DNA of 64,000 bases from an uncultured Collinsella sp. (GTDB lineage: Bacteria > Actinomycetota > Coriobacteriia > Coriobacteriales > Coriobacteriaceae). A program made the position numbers and the translations under genes. A model generated the notes under the pieces. The model searched no databases. It was given only the letters and a program-made list of their open reading frames with translations, and was not told the DNA's origin. Positions 44,849 through 53,613 of the stretch are shown piece by piece (the first letter of the stretch is position 1; each line of letters opens with the position of its first letter). The stretch spans positions 1 through 64,000 of the forward strand of contig UQMY01000007.1 of NCBI GenBank assembly GCA_900542325.1. The letters are read 5' to 3'.

Positions 44849-46813
44849 GTGCTGCTTCCCAGTAAGCTCGAGTTTCGCGAACCAATTAGCCCTAGGCTGT
44901 GGGTATCCAGCTCAGTGGTAAAGGATCCCAAACGAACGCTTGCGTTGCTGATTCTATTGTGGCTGGCAAAAGAGAAGCCTGCGAAAATGACGATCACGCC
45001 TGCCAACGAACTGGTTGACGGTGAGTCCAGTTTAAAGCTGCTGCTTAGCTATGCCAATAGTCTCAATGTACCTGTGAAAGAGACTGACCTAGGCCTTAAT
45101 ACTGTGTCACTTTTTCAAGCGCAAATTGAATCCTTGGATGCTGTTTTGTGCCTAGTATGGCGTCTTGCGCGAGTAAGCACGGTTGGTTCTCCTCGTTCGG
45201 CCGAGCGTATAAAGAAAGATGGCGAACTGGTCAGAGGTGACCGAGTAATTAGGCTTACGAGCAATATTGATTTGATTGGAATTCTTATCTCCACAAGTCC
45301 GATTGAATATATCACGGTGCTGTTTGCATGGCTTCAATCGAAAAAAGAGCTTGATCACGTCGTTGAGAATCGACTAATTCGAATGCTTGGCATTTTCTCT
45401 GATCAGGTCGTCTGCAAAACAGATAATGACGTGAATGGCTATTTATATTCTCTTCCATGTGTGTACGACGCCCTGCTTTCCGCAAATGAATTAGAGACGA
45501 AAAAAGTCTTAACGTGTACCAACAGCGATCCGAAAGGCCCTGTAAGGGCAGTTAAGAACCTTATTATCGACGGTCTCAATCCCTGGCTCTCGCCCATCTC
45601 GACTAATAATGCGAAAAACGTCATCCTTGCCAAGGGCGTGAACAAAGCCGAACTTAATGATTACAAGTCTAGGGCTTTCACGTCATTCAATACAGCAAGA
45701 GTGGACTACTCTGATTTGTCGTCTAATGCTGAAACTAAGACCGCTGAGACCAGTGAAGCCAGCGAGGTTAAACTTCCTTATAATCTTATTTATTTTGGAG
45801 CCCCCGGCACCGGCAAGTCGCACAGCTTGAACAAACTCGCCGGGGAGCACTTCGATAAGGCGCACACGCGTCGCGTCACGTTCCACCCGGACTACAGCTA
45901 CGCCTCCTTCGCGGGCTGCTACAAGCCGACGATGCAGTGGCCCGAGCAGAAGCCCGACGAGTCGCTGTCCGAGAACATGAGGAGGCCCTACATCTCCTAT
46001 GAGTTCGTCCCCGGACCCCTCGTGAAGAGCTACGTCGAGGCGAAGACCCATCCCAATGAGGACTACCTCCTCATCGTTGAGGAGATCAACCGCGCGAACC
46101 CCGCCGCAGTGTTCGGCGACGTATTCCAACTGCTCGACCGCAAAGGCGACGGGGTGAGCGAGTACGACGTGGACGTTCCCGTCGATCTCGGAGAGTTCCT
46201 CTGGAAGGAGTTCTACGATGCATCCGGGTGCGCGGACGAGACCCCGGGGCTCTACAGCCACGAGGAGAACGTCGCGCATCGCGTGAACGCGATGCGCCTG
46301 CCCTCCAACCTCTACATTTGGACAACTATGAACAGCGCCGACCAGGGCGTGTTCCCGATGGACACCGCCTTCAAGCGCCGCTGGGAGTTTCGCTACATGG
46401 GAATCGACGAGGGCGAGGGAAAGTACGCCGGCAAAGTCGTGCGCATCGGCGCGAAGCGCGAGCCCGTGGAGTGGAACGTCCTTCGCCACGCCATCAACGG
46501 CCTGCTCAAGGGCAAAGCGCGCGTCAACGAGGACAAGCTCCTGGGCCCGTTCTTCCTCACGGAGTCCGCACTGGATGACGACGAGGCCTTCGACGAGGCG
46601 TTCAAGAGCAAGGTGCTGCTCTACCTCTACGAGGACGCCGCGAAGATGAAGCGCCCGAAGGTATTCCGTCACCCCGACTTCACGTACTCCGAGATCTGCG
46701 CCGAGTACGACAGCTCTGCCGACGGCGTGTTCGCTCTCGACGAGCCCGTGCCACGCGTCGAGGATGGCGCCCCCTCCGAGGACGAGGGCAACGGCCAGGG
46801 CGCGGAGGAGTAG
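44849..46813 (+). CDS. McrB-like AAA+ GTPase, restriction subunit R1
   Basis: A 654-residue protein whose C-terminal half is an McrB-type motor: Walker A FGAPGTGKS (about 318), Walker B LLIVEEINRANP and TTMNSADQGV, the McrB signature. The first roughly 310 residues are an unrelated, presumably DNA-recognising domain and are markedly AT-richer than the rest, with a sharp change near 45790. This suggests a swapped specificity domain. The GTG start has AAGGAG 9 bases upstream. It acts with the downstream nuclease. Confidence 0.88.
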   Translation: MLLPSKLEFREPISPRLWVSSSVVKDPKRTLALLILLWLAKEKPAKMTITPANELVDGESSLKLLLSYANSLNVPVKETDLGLNTVSLFQAQIESLDAVLCLVWRLARVSTVGSPRSAERIKKDGELVRGDRVIRLTSNIDLIGILISTSPIEYITVLFAWLQSKKELDHVVENRLIRMLGIFSDQVVCKTDNDVNGYLYSLPCVYDALLSANELETKKVLTCTNSDPKGPVRAVKNLIIDGLNPWLSPISTNNAKNVILAKGVNKAELNDYKSRAFTSFNTARVDYSDLSSNAETKTAETSEASEVKLPYNLIYFGAPGTGKSHSLNKLAGEHFDKAHTRRVTFHPDYSYASFAGCYKPTMQWPEQKPDESLSENMRRPYISYEFVPGPLVKSYVEAKTHPNEDYLLIVEEINRANPAAVFGDVFQLLDRKGDGVSEYDVDVPVDLGEFLWKEFYDASGCADETPGLYSHEENVAHRVNAMRLPSNLYIWTTMNSADQGVFPMDTAFKRRWEFRYMGIDEGEGKYAGKVVRIGAKREPVEWNVLRHAINGLLKGKARVNEDKLLGPFFLTESALDDDEAFDEAFKSKVLLYLYEDAAKMKRPKVFRHPDFTYSEICAEYDSSADGVFALDEPVPRVEDGAPSEDEGNGQGAEE

Positions 46814-46816
46814 CCC

Positions 46817-48286
46817 ATGGCCTTCGACCCCGTCTACGTACGGGAGCGGGACTCCTACTCGTTCGGCGACCTCACCCGGCTGCTCGGTCTCGACGTCCGC
46901 GACGCCCTCGCGTGCGTGAGGGCGCTCGCCGCCCGCGGGGTGCTGACGCTCAGGAGCGACGCCGCCCCCGAGGGGGGCGACGCCGACGAGGAGCTCGCCG
47001 CCCTCGGCAAGTACCAGTTCACGTGGGTTGGCCTCGCGCGCTGGCGCGAGACCCTCGTCTGCGCCTACCCGAAATACTTCCCCAGGGGGACGCGCCCCTC
47101 GGAGACGGAGCTCGCCCAGGTGTTTCGCGTACTGCGCAAGAGCTCCGGCGGGCTTTCTGGCGTCGGCGCCGCGCTGCCGGACGCCGACGAGGACGGCGGG
47201 CCGCTCTCGCTCATGCTGGCGCTGCTCGGCTCCTACGAGGAGAATGGCGTCTACTCCAACTACGTGCGCGTGGTCCGCGACAACGGGTCGGGTGAGATCG
47301 CCTGGGGCAGGACCATCGCGCAGAACCAGCCCTTCATGGACGGCGACACGCCGGTCTACTTCGACCTTAAGACGCGCGACACCTCCCGCGACGCGGCCGA
47401 CCTGGTGACACGCCTCCACCGGTGCGTGCTGACTCGCTGCTCCGAGGACCTGCGTCGCTGGGGCCTGGACGAGCTGCTGGGGCTCGCCCCGGTCGACCTC
47501 TCCGGCGAGGAACTGGAGGACCTGGGTGACGCCGAGACGCTGACCTACCGCCTGGAGCAGGAGCGCTCCGTGCAGTTCGTGGCGTGGAAGCAGGACGTCA
47601 TCGACATGCTGCTGCGCTATCTGAGCCCCTCCGAGGAGTATGAAAGCCCCGAGGAGGAGTTCTGCCTGGGCACTTCATCCTTCTACCACGCGTGGGAGCT
47701 GGCATGCAAGAGCGCTTTCGGGGACAGGCTCGCCGACCGCATAGACTCGCTGGGGCTTCCGCTCGCCGAGGACTGGTGCCAGCGCGGCGCGGAGACGCTT
47801 CTGGGTATCATCCCTAGGCCGGAGTGGATGGACGCCGGCGGTGCGGGCTGCGGGGACGTGAACACGCTGATTCCCGACGTCATAGGCATCCATGGAGACG
47901 GCGCTGGCGGCAGAGCGTTCTGCATCTACGACGCGAAGTACTACACGCCGTCGCTGCGCCCCGGCGCCGCCAAGGACGTGCCGGGCGTCGAGTCCGTAAC
48001 GAAGCAGGTGCTCTACCAGAGCGCCTACGGGGACTTCATCCGGGACAACGGGTTCTCCTCCGTGGCGAATGTCTTCCTGGTACCGACCCACGAGGCCGAG
48101 GCGAGGCTCATGGGTAGGGTGCGGTTCCCAGGCGTCTTCGGGAAGCCTGAGCCGCCCCTCACGGACGGGGTGGAGATGTGGGCGCTGCCCGCGGACTACG
48201 TGTTCGACTGCTATCTGGCAGGAAGACTGGCGGACGGGAAGCTGATCCAGAGGATGTGCGAAGGGAGCCTGGATGGGGCGCATTAG
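46817..48286 (+). CDS. LlaJI-type restriction endonuclease subunit R2
   Basis: A 489-residue protein at the position of LlaJI R2. The last third carries a restriction-endonuclease fold: GRAFCIYDAKYYTPS supplies the D-x-K motif (D in IYDAKYY), followed by the helix ESVTKQVLYQSAYGDF. The N-terminal region is helical with a possible winged helix (about 5-60). It works as the nuclease partner of the McrB-like motor. It starts 4 bp after the McrB-like stop codon and ends overlapping the Shedu-like gene. It is very GC-rich. Confidence 0.82.
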   Translation: MAFDPVYVRERDSYSFGDLTRLLGLDVRDALACVRALAARGVLTLRSDAAPEGGDADEELAALGKYQFTWVGLARWRETLVCAYPKYFPRGTRPSETELAQVFRVLRKSSGGLSGVGAALPDADEDGGPLSLMLALLGSYEENGVYSNYVRVVRDNGSGEIAWGRTIAQNQPFMDGDTPVYFDLKTRDTSRDAADLVTRLHRCVLTRCSEDLRRWGLDELLGLAPVDLSGEELEDLGDAETLTYRLEQERSVQFVAWKQDVIDMLLRYLSPSEEYESPEEEFCLGTSSFYHAWELACKSAFGDRLADRIDSLGLPLAEDWCQRGAETLLGIIPRPEWMDAGGAGCGDVNTLIPDVIGIHGDGAGGRAFCIYDAKYYTPSLRPGAAKDVPGVESVTKQVLYQSAYGDFIRDNGFSSVANVFLVPTHEAEARLMGRVRFPGVFGKPEPPLTDGVEMWALPADYVFDCYLAGRLADGKLIQRMCEGSLDGAH

Positions 48287-49613
48287 TTTCGGGGACACAC
48301 TTGATTGGGATGGCACGCTCTATCCCAATCCTTCAAGTGCTATTGACGGGGCCATCAACATGGTCTCGACCTCTCGATACACGGCAAAATCCGACCCCGT
48401 TGAGTTGACAGAAACAACGGACAGGATGAGATACCGGTTCCTCGCGACCAACGTAGACAATCCGAAGAATCCTTCTCATTGTGTTGAGGGCAAATTCGTC
48501 TACGAACGAAAGAGGAAAGGAGATGCTTCTTTCCCCTCAGACTCGGCCGAAACCGAACTGGGCCCTGCTTCGAGGGGCATGCTGCAAAGAAAAGGGTTCA
48601 ATGGTGATTGGCTCGAACTCACTTTAGACACCGGAGAGACCCGTCGCCTGTACGAGGCACTTGATGCTCGCTACCGAATCCATCAGGAGGGTGGAGGAGT
48701 TCAAGGCGGCAGCACAACGTATGTCCCCCTTGACCGCTCCGTAAGCTCACTCCTTAAGATGATGCGCGAAAATCCCTCGGAAACCAGGCTACTTACAGAT
48801 GGCAATAATTTCGAACTCGTCAAAGAGATGATCCGGCTCATGACCCAGGGGACGACTCGCGAGCAATTGGGTGAGATATTCTCCGAGTTGGAGAAGGGAC
48901 ATCTCGATGACTTCACGGTCAGTCTGAGTCTCGCCCAGCTCGAAAAGGTCGAAAAGGAGATTGCTGAGAACCTCGGTAACGGCAACGAGGAGTACTGGCA
49001 GAGAATATTCACCGACCACCAATGGATACTGTCGCAGGTATTCTCCGCCCCATGCACACTTCTCCAAGGCAAGGCGTATGTCGGAGGCAAGGCGATTGAT
49101 AATTCCGGTGGCAATATCTGCGATTTCCTCTACCAGAATGAGCTAACCAGCAATGTCACGCTCATCGAGATCAAGACTCCTCTTACAAGCCTGCTCGGCA
49201 CAATATACAGGGGGAAAGAGCCCGAGAACGCCGTTTATTCCTTGACCTCACACATGAGCGGATCAGTAAACCAAGTGCTTAACTACCGGGACACGCTCAC
49301 GAAGGAGTACTACATGGTCAACGGGCGCTCGTCTTCTCACTTTGAGGCCCTTTCCCCAAAGTGCGTTGTAGTCATAGGGAAGATCTCTGAACTCGACACC
49401 GCGAGCAAAAAAGCTACCTTTGAGCATTATCGGAATAACCTCAGCGATGTGACTGTGGTTACTTTTGATGAGTTGCTCCAGCGAATCCAGGACCTCATTG
49501 CCGTACTCCGAACAGGCAACGAAGCGACCTCCCCGACCTCGGGAATCCGGGAACCCGACATAGTCATTCCCTTCCAGCAAGCCAATCCGAATCCTCGTTT
49601 GGTCGGGAGATAG
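48273..49613 (+). CDS. Shedu-like (DUF4263) nuclease
   Basis: A 446-residue protein whose C-terminal 220 residues match the Shedu (SduA, DUF4263) pattern: NICDFLYQNE, then TLIEIKTPLTSLLG (the E-x-K of the nuclease fold), then NQVLNYRDTL and a VVVIGKI strand. The N-terminal half (about 1-220) is beta-rich and unrecognised. Shedu proteins are single-gene anti-phage systems. Here the start overlaps the preceding restriction gene by 14 bases, so it is expressed with the R-M operon. GC is lower than in the upstream gene. Confidence 0.88.
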   Translation: MGRISFGDTLDWDGTLYPNPSSAIDGAINMVSTSRYTAKSDPVELTETTDRMRYRFLATNVDNPKNPSHCVEGKFVYERKRKGDASFPSDSAETELGPASRGMLQRKGFNGDWLELTLDTGETRRLYEALDARYRIHQEGGGVQGGSTTYVPLDRSVSSLLKMMRENPSETRLLTDGNNFELVKEMIRLMTQGTTREQLGEIFSELEKGHLDDFTVSLSLAQLEKVEKEIAENLGNGNEEYWQRIFTDHQWILSQVFSAPCTLLQGKAYVGGKAIDNSGGNICDFLYQNELTSNVTLIEIKTPLTSLLGTIYRGKEPENAVYSLTSHMSGSVNQVLNYRDTLTKEYYMVNGRSSSHFEALSPKCVVVIGKISELDTASKKATFEHYRNNLSDVTVVTFDELLQRIQDLIAVLRTGNEATSPTSGIREPDIVIPFQQANPNPRLVGR

Positions 49614-49675
49614 TCCAATTACCCCTTAAACACCATGTCGTTGTGGTATTCAATAAACTCAGCTCGTGGAGCGAA

Positions 49676-50395
49676 TCATTTCGGAAGCGCAATTGGCTCT
49701 CCGTTGTAGCGCCACAAATACTCGTCCTCGGGCGTTTCGTGCTCGACCACACTGGACACCATTATCTTTAGGTCCTTCGTAATTGTGATTAGTCCCCGAT
49801 CGAACGCCTTATCGTGTAATGCGTTTAAAAGCAAGTCGTTGTCGGGCGCAAGGCGCTCCGTTTTAGGACCAGAGACTTTCCAGGGCTTGATATGGGTGGC
49901 GACCAGCAGTGTCTTGTTCGATAGCCCCGTCAAGCAACACCTTGAATTGTAATTGGCAAGCAAGGTATTTCGAAAGAACTCCTGGTTCATCCGCATCGAA
50001 ACGATTGCCTCGCGCTCTTTACCCTCTGGCAAATCAATGCCGATCGTCTCTTTCAACTCATCGCTTAGCGGTTCTTCAAAATCGAAACAGTTGAGGAAAA
50101 CGTCGGTCGCCTCCTCAACAAGCTCATCACCAGCAGAGGAATACTCAGCCCAAACCATCTTGTCCATTTTGCTCGCCTGGGTCATTCCAACCTTGCCGCG
50201 AGCACGTCGACGCTCATCGGATGATGCAAGGTTCCAGATTATTAGAGCAACCGCGCCCGGCGTTCCGCCAATGGCCTTGGCTAACGCCTGGACATCCTCG
50301 CTTGTATCATCGACCTTTTTTAATGGTAGGGCGAGGTATAAGAACAGAGCCGCAAGGGTTTCTTCCCTCGACTATTTATCTCCACGACTAGCCAT
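49676..50395 (-). pseudogene. HNH endonuclease gene interrupted by an amber codon
   Basis: The original reading frame starts at ATG 50395 with a GAGGAG ribosome site and should give about 239 residues. Codon 8 is TAG (50372-50374). Downstream the frame is intact: SREETLAALFLYL, GGTPGAVALIIWNLAS, then a full HNH nuclease domain (RCCLTGLSN, HIKPW, NDLLLNALHDKAFDRGLI). In this family a Trp normally precedes the RE(E/D) motif, so TGG to TAG is the simplest explanation. The only later ATG (50185) would remove the N-terminal domain. Suppression or sequencing error are alternatives. Confidence 0.82.
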
Positions 50396-50471
50396 GATTG
50401 CTCCTCGCCCGCGCACCGCTCACTTAGCTGCTCCAAGATAATCCCGCGGGGACCGCACTTGCCGCCTTTTC

Positions 50472-51299
50472 TCATTCGTCGGTGAACGGTTGAAACAACG
50501 GCGCTTCCACGCGCTTCTCATACCCGCGCTCAAGCTTCTTCCCAAGCTCCGCGGCACAGCGCTTCGTCTCCTCGGCAAACAGGTCATCGATAGCTCTATC
50601 AATCCGAACGCAGGTCTCGAAATGTTCGTCCTTCCAGGGCAGATCAAGGCCCAGGCTCGTATCCCAATAGCCGCCGAGCTTTGCGTTGATCACTTCCTCG
50701 GGATACAACACGTCGTGGCGGACACCTTCGATCGCCTCGTCCTCATCCATATCGCAGGCTGCATCGTCCTTCTTGAGACACTTGCACAGCTCCTTTTGCT
50801 CGCGGAAGCGATGCAGCGCGCTGGCGCACACCACAGCCAAAAAGCGATAACGTTCGCATAGGTCCCATTCGCCGCCGAGCCATACGCGATAGCCCAGAAT
50901 GACACTTGCGGGCTCCTCGTTGAGCAGGAACAGGTCCCACGGATATACTTCAGCGCCCGCGTCCTCCCCTGACTTTTGCACGCCGCTGCGCGTAAAGGCG
51001 CACGGCTCTACGTCGTAATAGTCAAAGCCGTGGCCCGCATCGCGACGATTGATGACATGCTTGGGCAACAGGACGATCTTGTCGCTGGGCTCGGGGTCAA
51101 CCTTGCGCAGCTTTTTGACCTTGCGGCGGGCGCGCTTTAAGCTGCGCTCGTTATCGACACGGCCGCGGCCGTCCGGCTTGCCGCCGTATCGCAGGGCAAC
51201 CTCGCGCGCCAGGATCTTTGTGTCCGCAGCGCACAGCAGGTCGCTCACGGTGGGCAGGTCTTCCCACTCAATGCCGTCGACATCCCAAATCCTGCTCAT
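50472..51299 (-). CDS. Hypothetical protein, 275 aa
   Basis: A 275-residue protein with no recognised family. It has a basic patch (RSLKRARRKVKKLRK, about residues 52-66) that could bind nucleic acid, then an acidic Trp/Tyr-rich C-terminal part. AAAGAGG precedes ATG 51299. It follows the ClpP-like gene by 74 bp on the same strand and is the last gene of the right island block. Two longer upstream starts lack ribosome sites. Confidence 0.72.
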   Translation of the reverse strand: MSRIWDVDGIEWEDLPTVSDLLCAADTKILAREVALRYGGKPDGRGRVDNERSLKRARRKVKKLRKVDPEPSDKIVLLPKHVINRRDAGHGFDYYDVEPCAFTRSGVQKSGEDAGAEVYPWDLFLLNEEPASVILGYRVWLGGEWDLCERYRFLAVVCASALHRFREQKELCKCLKKDDAACDMDEDEAIEGVRHDVLYPEEVINAKLGGYWDTSLGLDLPWKDEHFETCVRIDRAIDDLFAEETKRCAAELGKKLERGYEKRVEAPLFQPFTDE

Positions 51300-51373
51300 G
51301 TTCAACCTCTTTCTGGCCGTTAAACTACGCGATCGTTCGCCCCGCTCTATATGCCCACAAGACATGAGCCCCG

Positions 51374-51976
51374 CTAGAGTGCCTTCTTACTCGGAGCAAT
51401 CACCTCGTCCACCAGACCCAACTCCAGAGCGCGCCTGGCGTTGCACCAGCAGTCGCGCTCGGTGAGCTCGTGGAACTCCTGGGCGCTCAGGTTGCCATGC
51501 TCGGCCAGCAGCTCGTCCAGCTCGGCGCGCATGGCCGCCGTGTGCTGGGCCACGATCTCGATATCGGTCTGCTGCGCCATGCCCGTGCCGCCCATCAACT
51601 GGTGGATGAGCACTTGCGTGTGGCGGTATACCTGGCGGTGGTCGCCGCAGGCCAAGATCACCGCGGCCATCGAGGCCACGACGCCCTCGCCCACCGTGAT
51701 CACGGGGCAGTCGAGCGACTGCATGGTGTCGATGAGCGCCAGCCCCGCCGTAACGCTACCGCCCGGGCTGTTGATGATGAGGGTGATGGGCTCGGTGGCA
51801 CTCTGATGCTCCAACACCAGCATGGACTTAATAAGGCCATTGCAGGTCACATCGTTGACCTCGCCTTCCAGCAGCAGCACGCGGCTGTTAAGCAGCTCAC
51901 TTGCCATATCGACGGCGGCAACGCGACCGTCCTTGGACTTCTTGATAATGCTAGGCTCACGATACATAACGGACAT
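51374..51976 (-). CDS. ClpP-like serine protease, island copy
   Basis: A 200-residue ClpP-family peptidase with intact catalytic triad: S102 in VVASMAA, H125 in LIHQLMGG and D175 in TERDCW. The handle-helix and substrate-channel segments are conserved. Within this window it has no ClpX next to it, but an island-encoded ClpX-like unfoldase lies at 29-31 kb. Flanking genes are a VirD4-like ATPase and a hypothetical protein, not the usual tig-clpP-clpX group. GAAGGG precedes the start. It probably degrades a system-specific substrate. It could also be a second general ClpP. Confidence 0.92.
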   Translation of the reverse strand: MSVMYREPSIIKKSKDGRVAAVDMASELLNSRVLLLEGEVNDVTCNGLIKSMLVLEHQSATEPITLIINSPGGSVTAGLALIDTMQSLDCPVITVGEGVVASMAAVILACGDHRQVYRHTQVLIHQLMGGTGMAQQTDIEIVAQHTAAMRAELDELLAEHGNLSAQEFHELTERDCWCNARRALELGLVDEVIAPSKKAL

Positions 51977-52020
51977 GGTAATTCCCTTCTAAACGGAATC
52001 GGTAAGGAAGTAAAACGAGG

Positions 52021-52053
52021 CCGCACGGCTAGCGGCCAATGGAAGCCGTGCGG
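52021..52053 (-). terminator. Hairpin between VirD4-like and ClpP-like genes
   Basis: CCGCACGGCT (52021-52030) pairs perfectly with AGCCGTGCGG (52044-52053). Read on the minus strand it is followed by CCTCGTTTTA. It is a partial terminator or processing site between two island genes. Confidence 0.65.
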
Positions 52054-52090
52054 TCAAATAGGCAAGATTGAGCGCGCGAAGCTGCAAGGA

Positions 52091-53575
52091 CTAATCCCTC
52101 AGCCACTTGGCCGCATTGGGATGGTCGCCGCAAAAATACTTCTTGGCACGGAAGGGGCGCATGCCGGTTACTTTGACCAGGCAGTCGGTACGCGGCATAA
52201 GCCCCACCTCGCCCGGGGTTATCACGCAACCGCGCACATCGACGGCAGTACGCTCGGCGCCCACGTAATTGGTGCCCAGAACCGACTCGCCGCACAGATT
52301 GCTTATGTACTCCTGTGTCGCGATGTTGCTGCCGCCGCCCATATAGATCAAGCTGTCGCAGTTATCGAGGATGGTAAGCGCTGCGGATTTGCCGTACGCA
52401 CCATCGAGCTGACTCAGCGATTGCGCGCACATCAAAAAGCTAATGCCACGGCTGCGCACGGTCGCAATACTCCGCTCAAAATCGGGAATGCGGCCCACGT
52501 TGGGAAACTCATCCAGAATAAACTGCACGTGGCGCTGCAAATGCCCGCTGGGGTTGGAATCAGCGCGGCGCTGGGCCAGGTTAAACAGCTGCTTAAGGGC
52601 AACGTTCGCAAGCCATGCATTGGTCGAGTCGTTGTCGCTCACCTTAAGATCGATTACGCGCTTGCCCTCGTCGATACGGTCGAGGCGCATCTCGTCTTTC
52701 TCAAAGACGCGCATGAGCTGGGGGGTCTTAAGCCGCGAGATGGTCGCGTTAAGCGTGATCAGAATGCTCTTAAGCGTTCTATCGGCTGCCCCGCGAAAAT
52801 CACGATACTGTTCAACGCCATACAGGTCCGCGTTCGCAGAATCATACTTGCCAAGAAATTCCTTGGACTCCACCTGCTCCACAAGGTGATCCAGCGGAAA
52901 TCGTCCCTCGCCATCTCCCGTAACCTTGATGAGTGCCGCCAGCTTAAAGACGTTGTTTATCTTAAGATAGCGTCGCGGAGCTGCGGGATCCCCGTCCGGC
53001 GCAAATGTGCCGGCAAGGCACTCTAAGAGGAACAGGATTCCAATAATCGCTCGAAGTAGCAGATCGCTCGCATTGTCCCAAAACGGATCGTCCCTAAAGC
53101 TACGCCTGTCAGGATCGACCCCCTCCATGATTGACGCCACTGTGGTGGGGATATCCTCGACATCCATCACGTAGCGCAAAGGATCGTACCCGGACGACTG
53201 CTCGGGATTGATGGTGTCGAGAACCGTTACCTCGTAGCCGTCCTCCTCGAAGCCCTTCCCCGTACGGCGCAGCAGCTCGCCCTTGGTGTCCGTGACCACA
53301 TAGCAGCACTCGTGGTGATTGAGCAGGTTGGGCAAAATGAAACTCGCCGTTTTGCCGCTGCCGGTACCGCCAAAGGCAAACACATTGTTGGACACGCTCG
53401 TCTCCCAGTGCTTGTCGCCCTCGTAGAAAGCCACCGTGGCACCTTGCGCCAAGATCACATCGCGCTGCTCATCGCCGGATGACAGCGTCTGCATTTCCTC
53501 CTTGGTCGCCCACTTCTTGGTCTGATACTCCGTTTGCTGCGCGGACTCGTAGCCGTACATCTTAATGACCGACAT
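52091..53575 (-). CDS. VirD4/TraG-like ATPase without membrane anchor
   Basis: A 494-residue type IV coupling-protein-like ATPase. Walker A is GGTGSGKT (69-76), Walker B FILDEFPNVG (about 352), followed by the TraG-type SRGISFLMCAQSLSQL and a GG-rich C-terminal region. These proteins pump DNA or protein across membranes. The usual N-terminal membrane helices are absent, so it would depend on other membrane proteins, several of which are in this island. No relaxase, VirB4 or integrase is present in this window. The start at 53575 has GAAAGGGG; a longer frame overlaps the upstream gene. Confidence 0.85.
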   Translation of the reverse strand: MSVIKMYGYESAQQTEYQTKKWATKEEMQTLSSGDEQRDVILAQGATVAFYEGDKHWETSVSNNVFAFGGTGSGKTASFILPNLLNHHECCYVVTDTKGELLRRTGKGFEEDGYEVTVLDTINPEQSSGYDPLRYVMDVEDIPTTVASIMEGVDPDRRSFRDDPFWDNASDLLLRAIIGILFLLECLAGTFAPDGDPAAPRRYLKINNVFKLAALIKVTGDGEGRFPLDHLVEQVESKEFLGKYDSANADLYGVEQYRDFRGAADRTLKSILITLNATISRLKTPQLMRVFEKDEMRLDRIDEGKRVIDLKVSDNDSTNAWLANVALKQLFNLAQRRADSNPSGHLQRHVQFILDEFPNVGRIPDFERSIATVRSRGISFLMCAQSLSQLDGAYGKSAALTILDNCDSLIYMGGGSNIATQEYISNLCGESVLGTNYVGAERTAVDVRGCVITPGEVGLMPRTDCLVKVTGMRPFRAKKYFCGDHPNAAKWLRD

Positions 53576-53613
53576 TGCACGGCCCCTTTCTTGTCGATAG
53601 TTCTGCGTGATTG

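Noticed and set aside
45683..47419. 578-codon minus-strand open frame
   Set aside because: Antisense of the McrB-like and LlaJI-R2-like genes; no ribosome site or domain.
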